In this document: piece by piece, positions 5,657-15,002 of the stretch
Position numbering within the stretch: the stretch's first letter is position 1
How the letters are laid out: every line of letters starts with the position of its first letter
DNA from: a virus
Virus record (IMG/VR): IMGVR_UViG_3300032046_000008
Location: 1-64,000 of that record
Reading direction: 5' to 3' (one strand)
Length of the DNA stretch: 64,000 bases
Made by a program: the position numbers and the translations under genes
The notes under the pieces: generated by a model
What the model was told of the DNA's origin: nothing
What the model saw: only the letters and a program-made list of their open reading frames with translations
Databases searched by the model: none

Positions 5657-6409
5657 TTAGTTCTCCTCGGTATATTTGATTACACTAGCAACATGCTCTG
5701 GCGTTAGAACAAATCCAGAGCACAAAGGATAGAAAGAACACCCTGAATCACGCGCCAACGGCGTCCTCTCAACCATCATGCCACTCCGCGCCCGTTCCAG
5801 AATATTCTTTAAGCGTCTCTCTATCCCATCCCAGATAGCAGGATCTAGTTGGTATATAAAGGGTTTTAGGGATTGGTCATTTTTATCCTCATATAAGAAA
5901 TATGTTGGCCAACCATGATGATGACGCATGTAGGGATGCACTTGTATCTTGTGCGCAAGAGTTGGTTCTCTGAGAGCCTTGAATTGTTCATGGTGCATAG
6001 TCTTAAATTCAAAGACATAGCGCTCACCAGTTGTGCGATTCCTCACAAGATCGTCGCATTCGCCTCGGATGCACAATTCTGGCAATTCCACGAGCCGGTC
6101 AGAATCTTTCTGCACCAGCGAGATGCCAGCCTTGTGCAAATATTCTTTCCAGTATCTGTCTCGGCAATGACCATTGTCGAAAATACGCTGTGTCCTGGCC
6201 GTGTGCGTCGTTTGTTGTTTGAGCCCAAGAAGCTCAAAGAGCAAACAAGCATCGCATTGATGAGAGAGACTAGAAGGATGGAACCAACCTGAATCACTGC
6301 GAGCCTTTAGACTTTTCTCGTGCCAGTTCTCTACTTCATCAACAAGCCAAGTTCCAGTTCTGAGGCCTATCAGACGACGTAACGGAGTATCTAACTTTGG
6401 ATTAGGCAT
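5657..6409 (-). CDS. Cas4/RecB-like PD-(D/E)XK exonuclease with Fe-S-type cysteines
   Basis: 250 aa. PD-(D/E)XK core: LCIRGECDDLVRN (Asp) then YVFEFKTMHHEQF (E-x-K), followed by a helix with HKIQVHPYMRHHHGW, equivalent to the conserved Gln/Tyr region. Four Cys placed as in Cas4/AddB nucleases (HQCDACLLF at the N-terminal side, SGCSFYPLCSGF at the C-terminal side) could bind a 4Fe-4S cluster. Phage enzymes of this type resect DNA ends for recombination. Neighbours (RecA-like, Hjc-like) agree. No cas1/cas2 or CRISPR array is present. Confidence 0.8.
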   Translation of the reverse strand: MPNPKLDTPLRRLIGLRTGTWLVDEVENWHEKSLKARSDSGWFHPSSLSHQCDACLLFELLGLKQQTTHTARTQRIFDNGHCRDRYWKEYLHKAGISLVQKDSDRLVELPELCIRGECDDLVRNRTTGERYVFEFKTMHHEQFKALREPTLAHKIQVHPYMRHHHGWPTYFLYEDKNDQSLKPFIYQLDPAIWDGIERRLKNILERARSGMMVERTPLARDSGCSFYPLCSGFVLTPEHVASVIKYTEEN

Positions 6410-6749
6410 TGGTTCCTGCCCTCATTTGATGTTTCCTCGGTTCCGATGTGCTGGCCCACTTCTCTAAGAATGGTACGAGCCGTCTCTGAAAGTTGTCGCC
6501 ATTAAGACCTTCGGCCTTTATTCGCAATGTTGGAATAAAATATCGTTCTTCCAAGAAGGCATCTCGCTCTCTGTCGCTCTTTCTCGTGTGGCCTGGACCA
6601 TCAATCTCTACGCAGACATGGAATTCAGGGAGGTACAAGTCCAAAACCTTTGGAGTGAAATCTTGACATTCACTCAAGTAACTTATCTGGAGTTTATCCA
6701 GATATTTCTCCGCCTGCCGGTGCGGGCCTGTCCTTGTCGTTTCATCCAT
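6402..6749 (-). CDS. DUF559/Vsr-like endonuclease
   Basis: 115 aa. LDLYLPEFHVCVEIDGPGH followed by SDRERDAFLEERYFIPTLRI is the DUF559 (very-short-patch-repair-like) core, with acidic and His catalytic residues in D-L-Y and EIDGPGH. The N-terminal QAEKYLDKLQISYLSE fits the family's first helix. It may nick DNA in repair or be a homing-type nuclease. Overlaps the methyltransferase gene by 8 nt and the Cas4-like gene by 8 nt. Confidence 0.75.
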   Translation of the reverse strand: MDETTRTGPHRQAEKYLDKLQISYLSECQDFTPKVLDLYLPEFHVCVEIDGPGHTRKSDRERDAFLEERYFIPTLRIKAEGLNGDNFQRRLVPFLEKWASTSEPRKHQMRAGTNA

Positions 6750-7440
6750 TGCTAATTCTTTTCAAAGCAATTTCTACAGCCGTAGCATCGGAATCACATC
6801 CCAGGAATTTTCTAAATGTTTGCTGGCATGCCACAGCCATTGTCCCAGATCCCAACATCGGATCAACTACAAGATCCTCTGGCCTTGTGCTACCAAGAAG
6901 CAACCTCTTCATAAGCCTGATAGGTTTCTGCGTTAGGAACCCAACCTTTTCTTTTGAAAAGGAACACTGATCCACTGGCTCAATATCATCCCACCAGTCG
7001 CTATATACAAATCCTCCACCTCCTCCACCACCCCTACGCTCATAGTTCTCTGGCTTCGGCCTCTCAATTCTTCTCCATCTCCAATCCTTGCCAGCGAAGC
7101 CTGCAATTAACTGATATTGACGAGGCCAGAATCTAGTAGAACGGCTCTTGAATCCGCTAATCCAGCCATTGCGCCAAGCAATACATCCTCGCAGTGGAGG
7201 CAATTTACCTCCGAGCTCGAAGAACATTTGAGGATCACCATGCAAATAAACAATGCCCTTTAGACCAATAAGTTCATAGGACCTACAAACTATCTTGCAC
7301 AGATTCTCTAAATCAAAGCCACCGAAGGCTCCGTGCCCAAATGGCGGATCAATATAGACCATATTAGCAGAATCAATCTGCGACAAGAATTCTAAAGCGT
7401 CAGCTTGACAGATTTTGATGCTCGGTTTTGTCTGCTCCAC
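6742..7440 (-). CDS. DNA adenine/cytosine-N4 methyltransferase
   Basis: 232 aa from a GTG. Catalytic motif IV DPPF at residues 31-34 and the SAM-binding motif near residue 196 (VVDPMLGSGTMAVAC) in the order IV then I, the beta-class amino-methyltransferase layout. KVGFLTQKPIRLMKRLL is the usual motif X region. A Gly-rich loop (RRGGGGGGGF) lies in the middle. No cognate restriction enzyme is next to it, so it is probably a solitary phage methyltransferase for protection or packaging. Overlaps the RecA-like gene by 41 nt. Confidence 0.85.
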   Translation of the reverse strand: MEQTKPSIKICQADALEFLSQIDSANMVYIDPPFGHGAFGGFDLENLCKIVCRSYELIGLKGIVYLHGDPQMFFELGGKLPPLRGCIAWRNGWISGFKSRSTRFWPRQYQLIAGFAGKDWRWRRIERPKPENYERRGGGGGGGFVYSDWWDDIEPVDQCSFSKEKVGFLTQKPIRLMKRLLLGSTRPEDLVVDPMLGSGTMAVACQQTFRKFLGCDSDATAVEIALKRISNG

Positions 7441-8380
7441 AATGTCTAAGCTCCTGTTTCAATAATTCAAATGCCTCTGGCTGGTCGCAGAAATGTTGCC
7501 TTGCCGCCGCTCGCCCGAGCCATTTGAGAGACTGCCAGGAATAATACGGTGGCCGTGCCACAATAAGACCTCTGTTGATAGCCTCATCAATATAAGATTG
7601 CAACAAATCCAGTTGTCCTTGAAAGCGGAAAGGAATACTCGCCACGCCTTGTGGTGTCCCTGTCTTGTTCTTCTGGCAAGAGACCTCTAGTGTGAATCCC
7701 ACCCGCTGAGTCCCTTCTAGAAGCCATCCCTCTCTTCTTGTACGCAGAATTATATGACTGTAGTGTCGCTGCCCTCTGCCGCCAGGATAAACTTCTTCTG
7801 GGCCATAGCCTCCCATGCTAGAACGCAATTGATTAATGGCAATGAAAATTGCCTGTTTGTTCAAAGGCATTATGGTGTAGAAGAGCAGATTAACTAACTG
7901 GGCCAGCAAACCCATGGTCTTCTCTTCCGCAGATCTCTCCAAAATTGGCATTGGAGTCATTGAAGCAATACTGTCAAGAATGATGAGCCCTAATTCCTTG
8001 TCGCTTTCAATCATAGAACGCATAACATCGATGGCTTTTTCGCCAGTTGTCGGTTGACTAATGATCAATTCTTCAGTATTGACTCCGCTAGCCTGCCACC
8101 AAACTTCGTCATAAGAACGCTCAGTATCTACCAGGAGCACATGCGAGCGCCCTTCTTGCTCTTGTTGCGCCTTTGCAGCGTACTGGGCAATCAGAGTCTT
8201 GCCTGTGCTCTCTGGTCCCACCATGAGCGTTGTGCGCCCATAAGGAAAGCCACCGTTTAGTATCTCATCAAGGGAAGGAATACCTGTCGCGAGGCGGCGA
8301 ATGTGTAGACGTTCATCATTCCCCTTCATGAGCAGTCCATCTTTTATGAGTTTGTCTACGGAAGGCAGAGTCGTCGTCAT
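7400..8380 (-). CDS. RecA/UvsX-like recombinase
   Basis: 326 aa from ATG 8380 (ATGA overlap, GGAG six nt upstream). Walker A GPESTGKT at ~55-62 and Walker B LGLIILDSIASMTP, then a NQLRSSMGGYGPEEVYPGG loop as in RecA/RadA, placing it in the RecA superfamily. It lacks the long RecA C-terminal domain and resembles phage UvsX-like or Sak4-like recombinases in size. It would pair homologous strands together with the SSB at 20074 and the nucleases downstream. Confidence 0.85.
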   Translation of the reverse strand: MTTTLPSVDKLIKDGLLMKGNDERLHIRRLATGIPSLDEILNGGFPYGRTTLMVGPESTGKTLIAQYAAKAQQEQEGRSHVLLVDTERSYDEVWWQASGVNTEELIISQPTTGEKAIDVMRSMIESDKELGLIILDSIASMTPMPILERSAEEKTMGLLAQLVNLLFYTIMPLNKQAIFIAINQLRSSMGGYGPEEVYPGGRGQRHYSHIILRTRREGWLLEGTQRVGFTLEVSCQKNKTGTPQGVASIPFRFQGQLDLLQSYIDEAINRGLIVARPPYYSWQSLKWLGRAAARQHFCDQPEAFELLKQELRHCGADKTEHQNLSS

Positions 8381-8883
8381 GCAATTCTCCAAGCATCCGC
8401 CGCCGACCCAAATTCAAAGCCCAGTTCTTTCCAGGCAGGTATCAGAATCTGTTGTTCCAACAATACTATATTCCCACCAATCTTTGGGTAAGCAATGACA
8501 AGCCTCTTCAGGGAAAGAGAACTGGCTAGACCAATTCCATCAGAAAATCGTGAATGGCGTTGCCAGAATTTGCGGCTAGTCCCATTCGGCATTCCCGCGT
8601 ACTTATCATAAAGAGTCAACCGGCTGGCGAACAAATCTGGAGGCAATAGATTATCACGAGCATAACGCTCATAATAAATGCCAGGAACCAATTGCCCCCA
8701 GATTGGCGAACCATTGCGCGGCTTGGGATGGAGTTCTACATCTCGCTCAAGCCAATGACTATTGGAAAAGAAATCATAGAAGACTCTGAAGGCTCCATAA
8801 GGTAGAGATTCTGGCCTTTCCAAAATAGAATGGGCCTCTATTCCCAACAAATGCAAGAGTTGAAGAGCCAATATTTCATCCAT
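8377..8883 (-). CDS. Hypothetical protein
   Basis: 168 aa, not recognised. Aromatic-rich (GAFRVFYDFFSNSHWLERD, VPGIYYERYARDNLLPP, LYDKYAGMPNGTSRKFWQRH). It sits between a coiled-coil gene and the recombinase with a 4-nt overlap, so a recombination accessory role is possible but unproven. Confidence 0.6.
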   Translation of the reverse strand: MDEILALQLLHLLGIEAHSILERPESLPYGAFRVFYDFFSNSHWLERDVELHPKPRNGSPIWGQLVPGIYYERYARDNLLPPDLFASRLTLYDKYAGMPNGTSRKFWQRHSRFSDGIGLASSLSLKRLVIAYPKIGGNIVLLEQQILIPAWKELGFEFGSAADAWRIA

Positions 8884-8885
8884 GG

Positions 8886-9155
8886 TTAGTTTCCTTTAAG
8901 AACTTCGATCTGCCGCTGTAGATCAAGCAGGGCGCGGGCCTCTCGAATTTCTCGTCTCACATACTCGACACGCTGACGATCTGTAACGCTTAGACCGAGA
9001 TCATCTAGTAAACGATCCGCTGTGAATAGTGCCCGCTCTAATGGTTGGTCGGTCTTCGCCAGCATGTCCTTCAGAGCCACATTCTCAGCACGGAGGTCTA
9101 CGTTCTCGTTCTCCAGGACCGTCCAGCGTTCAGTTTCCTCATTCCCGAATGACAT
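8886..9155 (-). CDS. Hypothetical coiled-coil protein
   Basis: 89 aa, mostly heptads (VLENENVDLRAENVALKDML) and a second helical region ending REARALLDLQRQIEVLKGN. No catalytic signature. Probably an oligomerising accessory protein. Lies two nt upstream of the next gene. Confidence 0.6.
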   Translation of the reverse strand: MSFGNEETERWTVLENENVDLRAENVALKDMLAKTDQPLERALFTADRLLDDLGLSVTDRQRVEYVRREIREARALLDLQRQIEVLKGN

Positions 9156-9158
9156 CGC

Positions 9159-10088
9159 TCATCTCCCTATGGCCTTCATGAATGCTCTTCCTGCCATTAC
9201 CCAATCTGGATACATTTCGCAATGCCTAACCCAGTCTGGGCCAAGCGCAGAACTCTTGTATCCGCAGCGATACACTGCCAGAAAATCAGATGCAAACTCC
9301 AAGAACGGCATCTGACTTTGTACCATATAACCATCAAGTATTTGATTCAATTCTCCAATTAATACATCGTGCGGCAACAAGCCTTTGAAGAGCGGTCCAG
9401 GTTTCGGCAATCTCGGCAATGGGCTTTCATATTCATCCATCATGCGCCTGGTAATTCGATGTGCCGGACCATCCTTATACAAGTGTAGGCTATTGCTAAT
9501 GTGAGTCTGAATACCAATCTTCACGCCTAAACGAGCCGCAATATATTGGAGGAGAAAACTAAATTCTGCCTGATTAATGGCATAGAGGCCCCAATGAATA
9601 TCATTGCTGCGGCAATAGATGGTAAGATGCAGCCTGCCATTACGTAGTTTGAAGGTTAGGATGCTATTGCAAGGCGGATCATTTGAATCTGTAGTCAAGT
9701 CTTCAATTCGCCAGATAAGAAGTTGTGCTCGTCTGTCGTTAGGGTCGGCTTGCAGTCTCTGGATGACATTCTCTATCTGATCTGCTATGCGCTCGCCATA
9801 GGCCCCAGACATCTTGACTCCGTCGTCAGAAAACTGAAGAATGTTCTTGTTGTACGGCGTTAGGGCTGCCACATCATCTCGTCCTGCCAACACCCAGAGA
9901 GATTCGCTCAGGGCCAGAAAGGGGTTCCATCTTCTTCCAGGAACAATATGCACCATGCGCTCGGGATATCGAAAGACAGTTGCTACATTGAGAAATTCAA
10001 GTGTATCCTTAATTGTGCCTCTATTTCTAACGGACACATATTGACCTAGCAATAGCAAAGTTGAGAGTTGTCTACGATAAAGATGCAT
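9159..10088 (-). CDS. Thymidylate-synthase-like enzyme, probable dUMP hydroxymethylase
   Basis: 309 aa from ATG 10088; a TTG 27 nt earlier is an alternative. ThyA-fold signatures: catalytic Cys140 in NDPPCNSILTF, RSND (160-163) matching the phosphate-binding RS-D, GLYAINQ with Asn172 at the position that selects dUMP over dCMP, and HISNSLHLYKDG. In phages with hypermodified thymine a member of this family makes 5-hydroxymethyl-dUMP for incorporation. The island upstream needs that substrate, so hydroxymethylation is inferred; ordinary thymidylate synthesis cannot be excluded by eye. Confidence 0.8.
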   Translation of the reverse strand: MHLYRRQLSTLLLLGQYVSVRNRGTIKDTLEFLNVATVFRYPERMVHIVPGRRWNPFLALSESLWVLAGRDDVAALTPYNKNILQFSDDGVKMSGAYGERIADQIENVIQRLQADPNDRRAQLLIWRIEDLTTDSNDPPCNSILTFKLRNGRLHLTIYCRSNDIHWGLYAINQAEFSFLLQYIAARLGVKIGIQTHISNSLHLYKDGPAHRITRRMMDEYESPLPRLPKPGPLFKGLLPHDVLIGELNQILDGYMVQSQMPFLEFASDFLAVYRCGYKSSALGPDWVRHCEMYPDWVMAGRAFMKAIGR

Positions 10089-10111
10089 CGGACAACAACT
10101 TCTGAAAACTA

Positions 10112-11014
10112 TCAAGACGCCATAACCTTATCGTAGTGTTGCTCGAGCCATCCAGATTCCTTCGGCAAGAAATAGCGCTTGCGGCCCTTGCCATTCTGGA
10201 GCTTTTTGTATTTCATCCACTCGCAGCATGAATGTTCTATATTGCGCAGATTAAGAACCTTGTTTTGCCAGAACGGCATCTCCATACCATCAAAGCACTC
10301 TGGCTGTGCATGTCGCAGTTCCAGAAGTTTCTCATATTGGATCTTGTAATTTCTACTCCCTGTTAGAAAATAAAGACCGAGTCTTGCTCCTGGTCCAAGG
10401 TTGGCCCAATCATCAATACTCCAGGGCAACAGACCATCGACCAGAAGAAGATCACATACGACCTCGTAGGCCGTAAACATAGCCACTCCATTTAGTTGTG
10501 TTAATTCTTCGGCAAATCCCTTCAGATCCATGCACGGAGGAATTTCTCCGACACTAGGAACTTGTTCCCAAGCCTCGTCCATAAACTCTATGAAGTTTGT
10601 TATGCGATCCGATACACGAGGTAATTGCAAGGTTATGTATGCCTTGGAGTAGATCGAGCCAATCTTCTGAAGCCCGCGCAGCTTGTCTTCAATATCTTTC
10701 CTAGACCATTCCCAATCTCGCAATTCAGGAAACTTGCCAATAGCGGACCATGTATCAACGCTATTCACTAATCTGTAGGCTAAGGTTTGCCAGATAGCAT
10801 CACCCAGATTGCCCTTGAAACAAGACGCTATATTCTCTAGATACCAGACCGTGCCTCTATCTAATTCTCTGTAAACATTTGTAAAGTGATATTGCGCCAA
10901 AACAAGATCCTCTGTCCATGGTGGAGACTGTTTGAGAAAAAAACGACGATGCCAGATCTTATGCCTCTCCGCGACAAATCTAAAGAAGTCTTCATCCCTG
11001 CTCGGCGGTTGCAA
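10112..11014 (-). CDS. 5-hmdU DNA kinase helical-domain / aGPT-PPlase family protein
   Basis: 300 aa. The start has the typical pattern of the HMUDK-helical/alpha-glutamyl-putrescinyl-thymine pyrophosphorylase superfamily: FFRFVAERHKIWHRRFF, PPWTEDLVLAQYHFTNVYRE, LDRGTVWYLENIA. Family members have a helix-hairpin-helix glycosylase-like fold and act on modified thymines in DNA, either as the helical part of the 5-hmU kinase or in replacing the pyrophosphate by an amine. The P-loop kinase is a separate gene at 19293. KNGKGRKRYFLPKESGWL-like basic C terminus may bind DNA. Confidence 0.75.
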   Translation of the reverse strand: MQPPSRDEDFFRFVAERHKIWHRRFFLKQSPPWTEDLVLAQYHFTNVYRELDRGTVWYLENIASCFKGNLGDAIWQTLAYRLVNSVDTWSAIGKFPELRDWEWSRKDIEDKLRGLQKIGSIYSKAYITLQLPRVSDRITNFIEFMDEAWEQVPSVGEIPPCMDLKGFAEELTQLNGVAMFTAYEVVCDLLLVDGLLPWSIDDWANLGPGARLGLYFLTGSRNYKIQYEKLLELRHAQPECFDGMEMPFWQNKVLNLRNIEHSCCEWMKYKKLQNGKGRKRYFLPKESGWLEQHYDKVMAS

Positions 11015-11390
11015 AATGTTCCTCTTTCACAAGTTGCAATTCCTGCCAGGCAGAGACCAGGCTGCCGAGAATTCCCCCTCCGCCAATGTCCTCGCCATAG
11101 CGAAAGATGAGAGCTAGCACATTAAAAACTGTGTCTACTATCTCTTCTTCTATCAACCGAACATTATCTGATTGCATGACCTTGTTAATTCGACGATCAC
11201 CGATTTTGTCATCCAAAAGATATTCTTCGCCATGCTGCTCATACCGACTTATGACTTGAAGCACAAGATCAAATGGTAGAAAAGCCAGAAAATCTTCAAG
11301 AAGATCCGTAGAATCAGGATACCATTCCTTAGTTTTATTCAACCACAACCGCGAAGGACTCTGCGAGGAATACTGGCTCGCGGGATCCAT
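10992..11390 (-). CDS. Hypothetical protein, possibly MazG-like helical
   Basis: About 132 aa from ATG 11390; the start is uncertain because it overlaps the polymerase 3' end. The C-terminal half contains RLIEEEIVDTVFNVLALIF, an EE..D pattern on one helix that recalls all-alpha NTP pyrophosphatases, but the second acidic motif is not obvious. Alternative start near the TTG around 11341. Confidence 0.5.
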   Translation of the reverse strand: MDPASQYSSQSPSRLWLNKTKEWYPDSTDLLEDFLAFLPFDLVLQVISRYEQHGEEYLLDDKIGDRRINKVMQSDNVRLIEEEIVDTVFNVLALIFRYGEDIGGGGILGSLVSAWQELQLVKEEHFATAEQG

Positions 11391-14175
11391 CTGTGGAGTT
11401 TCGACCTCTGATCTCGAGCGCTGGTCCACCATGCACCTCCTTACAGAACTGGCTCCAAAGATCTGGGAACATGATTGCTCGGAAGGTTCCCTTTGTGTTC
11501 CCTAGCGTCACATATCCCATATATCGTCCTTTGTTGTACCCTGGTTTCACAATCTCTCGCTGACTCATGTCGATCAACCAACCGGAGATGCTTGATTTGC
11601 GTACATCGTTGGCTTTCTCGACAAATTCCTGCGAAAGAAGATTCGTGTTGAAATCATAAAGCTCATCCATGATCTTTTTGTCGCCATTGATACCAATAGA
11701 AGTCAAGACTCCTGCTTGTTGGAGCATCATGCGCTGCTTCTCACTAAGAGCTCGTGAGCCCTCTTGTTTCGCCGCCAGATCATCTAAACTCTTAGTTGGC
11801 CTCCTCGCCATAATGGCCATCACAGTTGCCGGCCCCAAACCTCGTATTTTGCCAAGCCCTATACAAACTTCCCCATTGCGAAGAGATGTCTTATATTCAC
11901 TGAAGTTTACATCTGCTGCCCGCCAATGAACTCCATAATGATAACTCTCTAGCAACAAACGAGGAACATCGGTGCATTCATCAAAAACTGCTGCATAGAA
12001 GATTTGTGGATAATATCGTTTATACCATGCCATCTTGTAGGCCAAAGCGGCATAGGTCACAGCGTGAGCGCGATTGAATGCGTACCCTGCGAAGCCCTTT
12101 ATGGCCTGCCATATAAGATTATGATCTCTTGGACATCCTCGTTGAAATCGTTCTTCCATCTTCTTGAAGACTTCAGGATGGACATATTTGATGGCTTCTT
12201 TGATATCATCCTGAGCTGCGTCATCAAAACCTCCTAGAACCCGACATATCTCCATAACCTGTTCTTGGTAGAGAACAATTCCTCGTGTCGAGGCAAGTAT
12301 TGGTTCTATTTCTGGATAAAAATCTGTGAGTTCTGTTGTTCCCTCGCGATATAGATCAACAAAGCCAGCAGCGCCTGGCAACTTCAAGGCATTAACTGCC
12401 ACAATGTCCTCAAAGTTACTCACAGGCAGTCTCTCAAGTACTCGTCTGGCTGCCCAACCATCAATTTGGAAGATCTCTGATGTATCTTTCCTTCGGAATA
12501 CATCGTATACCTTAGGATCGTCATACTCTTCTGGAGCCTGTGCGCCAGATGCTCTTGCCATTTGCTCCAACTGATCCAATGTATTTAGACCAAGTATGTC
12601 GAGTTTGAAGAAACCAAGTTCCTTCAGTGCATACATATCATACTGAGTTGCCATCTGTTGGCTCGAAGCGACCCAGACCAATGGCACTTCTCGCTCCAGA
12701 GGGCGATTCTCATCTGCCAGAACAATACCTGCTGGATGTACAGAGAGATTGAAGTAGAGTCCCTTCATCCCCTCGACAACCTTCCGGACATCCTCCGCCA
12801 AGATACTAAGATCTGTGAATCCCCATTCCCCCACCATGCCTCTGCAAACATCATCCATTCTTGGATTTGGCCAACCAAGAGCTCGCAATACAGAGCGAGT
12901 AGCCCCTCTTGGACCATAATGCCCATATGTTACTATAGGAGCACTATGCGCATACTTCTTCTGGAGGTAATCTAGAACCTCGCCTCTACGACGACTACTG
13001 ACATCAATATCGAAATCTGGAATTGTTGGACGAGCCGGCGAGACTGCTCGCTCGAACAGAAGTCGATGACGTACTGGATCCTCTGTCGTTATGCCAAGAA
13101 TGTGACTTATAAGACTTCCAGCCATGCTGCCTCGCCCAGACACCATAATACCCTGCTTGTGGCACCAGGCGACAAGATCATATGCTACCAAATAGGATTG
13201 CGCTATAAGCGGAGCCTTCTCTAGTACTCTTAGTTCGCGCTCATAGCGCTCCTGATATTCCTTCGGGCGATCCACTTGGAAATATATCTCGCAGAGTTGC
13301 TTCAATCGGGCGATAGGAGCAGATATCTTGGGAACATGCCAAGTACGCTTCTCTAACTCGGGGATTCTGAATTCTCGACAAAGATTTGCTACTTCAATAG
13401 TATTACTAGCAGCTTCTGGCGCACCAATCTTCTCTGCAATTTGATGCATAACATTGGATGGTTTAAGGTAGAATCCCTGCGCATCAAAGACAATACCCTT
13501 GCTCGCAACTTGCCTCGAGCGCAAGAATTGCTGATGAATCTGCTCTCGCTCCTTAGAGATATAATGGCAATCATTCGTCAGAACACAAGGGATACTGAGG
13601 TCGCGGCTAAGTTCCTTCAAGCCTCTGATAAGCAATTTCTGTTGCTCTGCCCATTCTTCATTGCCCGAGTGCCACATCAATTCTAAATAAAAAGCTCCTG
13701 CATGTTTCGCGAGAAGTTCGGCTGCCTGTTTTGCTCGACCATCGCCAGCAACGACCCAGCGCGAGATGATACTCGTGAAGCATCCACTCAGCACAACCCA
13801 ACGCTTCATCAATTCTTCATCTATAAGTTGACGCATAGATATACGAGGCCGGTAGTAGAATTGTCTCTGGGCAATATTGTTAGCGCGGATGAGATCCCGA
13901 TAGCCCTGCTCGTCCATCACCAGAACAGTCAAGTGCTGAGGATAATCGGCTACCTCTTTAGGATCAACAAATAACTCGCAACCAACAATAAATTGCAATC
14001 CTGCCTCGCGGCAAGCCTTGTAACCTTCTACAATACCGCCTAGACTACCATGGTCTGTAAGAGCAAAGGCTGGCTGACCATCTGCCTTCGCTGCTGCAAC
14101 ATAGCCGATAACAGTTGCTTGCCCATCAAGAACAGAGTATTGAGAATGATTGTGAAGATGACAGAAATCAGCCAT
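11335..14175 (-). CDS. dnaE: DNA polymerase III alpha subunit (DnaE-like)
   Basis: 946 aa from ATG 14175 (TGATG overlap). N-terminal PHP domain (CHLHNHSQYSVLDG, LTDHGSLGGIVEGYKAC), palm with catalytic aspartates in PDFDIDVSSRRRGEVLDYL, GRGSMAGSL before it, fingers and helix-hairpin-helix (GLGPATVMAI), then an OB-type end (KGTFRAIMFPDLW). It is about 200 residues shorter than cellular DnaE, trimmed mainly at the C terminus where the clamp and tau contacts lie. The phage thus carries its own C-family replicase. It lies inside the hypermodification island, between the modifier genes and the HMUDK-like gene. Confidence 0.92.
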   Translation of the reverse strand: MADFCHLHNHSQYSVLDGQATVIGYVAAAKADGQPAFALTDHGSLGGIVEGYKACREAGLQFIVGCELFVDPKEVADYPQHLTVLVMDEQGYRDLIRANNIAQRQFYYRPRISMRQLIDEELMKRWVVLSGCFTSIISRWVVAGDGRAKQAAELLAKHAGAFYLELMWHSGNEEWAEQQKLLIRGLKELSRDLSIPCVLTNDCHYISKEREQIHQQFLRSRQVASKGIVFDAQGFYLKPSNVMHQIAEKIGAPEAASNTIEVANLCREFRIPELEKRTWHVPKISAPIARLKQLCEIYFQVDRPKEYQERYERELRVLEKAPLIAQSYLVAYDLVAWCHKQGIMVSGRGSMAGSLISHILGITTEDPVRHRLLFERAVSPARPTIPDFDIDVSSRRRGEVLDYLQKKYAHSAPIVTYGHYGPRGATRSVLRALGWPNPRMDDVCRGMVGEWGFTDLSILAEDVRKVVEGMKGLYFNLSVHPAGIVLADENRPLEREVPLVWVASSQQMATQYDMYALKELGFFKLDILGLNTLDQLEQMARASGAQAPEEYDDPKVYDVFRRKDTSEIFQIDGWAARRVLERLPVSNFEDIVAVNALKLPGAAGFVDLYREGTTELTDFYPEIEPILASTRGIVLYQEQVMEICRVLGGFDDAAQDDIKEAIKYVHPEVFKKMEERFQRGCPRDHNLIWQAIKGFAGYAFNRAHAVTYAALAYKMAWYKRYYPQIFYAAVFDECTDVPRLLLESYHYGVHWRAADVNFSEYKTSLRNGEVCIGLGKIRGLGPATVMAIMARRPTKSLDDLAAKQEGSRALSEKQRMMLQQAGVLTSIGINGDKKIMDELYDFNTNLLSQEFVEKANDVRKSSISGWLIDMSQREIVKPGYNKGRYMGYVTLGNTKGTFRAIMFPDLWSQFCKEVHGGPALEIRGRNSTDGSREPVFLAESFAVVVE

Positions 14176-15002
14176 CAACTACCTATGTTCCAGAATACCA
14201 CTGGTGGTGTTAAATCATGAATATGGGCACACAACCAATTCCATGCTTTTAAGTCATAATAAGGATTGCAAGGAAAAGGGCTAGTGCATTCAGCTCTATC
14301 TCTATAGGAATAACCCTCATCTATGATAATTGTTCCCTCCCCCAATCGCTTTCTCAGCAATTTCTGACTGTGACTGTAGCCCATATGAGCCACTAATTGC
14401 GCTCGCCCAGACAAACCCGCCGCCACGCCCTTTGCTATTGTGCCTGTACTGACTGAGACAATCCATGTGCCCCCAAACAAGCTGTCAGGAGTGTATTGCT
14501 CCACTTCTTTCTTGGTAGCTTCCGCACTTTCTGCAAGTTGAAGTCCATTGGGCAACATATGCCCTCTGCCACCTGTCAATTCCAACAACTGCCGCTTGGC
14601 TTGATGGAAAAGAATAGCAGAACGCCCTGCCTTTAGTGGTATAAGTTTCGCCCCTAACATGCAAGCTCTGATCTGACCTTCACGCATTTCAATGTCGTGT
14701 CGGTAAAAAGGATAGAAATTATAGCATTGATGACCTAGTGCCTTGCAAACATAAGCCGCTCCCCATCCAGCTTTAGAATGATACGTATCCAGGACCCCGA
14801 TTATAGAATCTGCTGGGTAATTATTCAAGTACTTCGCTAATCCTCTGATCTTGGAAAATTGTGGTCCTTCAGGGCAACACAAATCTTCGCGCTTGACCCA
14901 GACAGTCTTATCCCCCACCTTGTGCAATTCCCAAGGTGTGTCTTCTAAAACAATCCTGGTCTGCGCATTAATCGACAAAGACGAATCCGCGTTTGCGATC
15001 AT
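14175..15002 (-). CDS. Fold-type II PLP-dependent enzyme (ACC-deaminase/threonine-synthase-like)
   Basis: 275 aa from ATG 15002; earlier in-frame starts exist but overlap the upstream gene more. VWVKREDLCCPEGPQFSKIRG matches the beta-family PLP pattern, the Lys of SKIRG being the likely Schiff-base residue. VLDTYHSKAGWGAAYVCKALG and VSTGTIAKGVAAGL (Gly-rich phosphate loop) complete it. In hypermodification systems PLP enzymes tailor an amino acid already attached to thymine, e.g. the decarboxylation in phage M6. Whether this fold type II protein decarboxylates, deaminates or eliminates is open. Confidence 0.75.
   Translation of the reverse strand: MIANADSSLSINAQTRIVLEDTPWELHKVGDKTVWVKREDLCCPEGPQFSKIRGLAKYLNNYPADSIIGVLDTYHSKAGWGAAYVCKALGHQCYNFYPFYRHDIEMREGQIRACMLGAKLIPLKAGRSAILFHQAKRQLLELTGGRGHMLPNGLQLAESAEATKKEVEQYTPDSLFGGTWIVSVSTGTIAKGVAAGLSGRAQLVAHMGYSHSQKLLRKRLGEGTIIIDEGYSYRDRAECTSPFPCNPYYDLKAWNWLCAHIHDLTPPVVFWNIGS

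Noticed and set aside
5657-6409. Cas4-like gene as a sign of a CRISPR system
   Set aside because: No cas1, cas2 or repeat-spacer array is seen anywhere; stand-alone Cas4-like nucleases are common in phages.
7400-8380. Host-type RecA implying a bacterial chromosome
   Set aside because: The protein lacks the RecA C-terminal domain and lies in a phage recombination operon.
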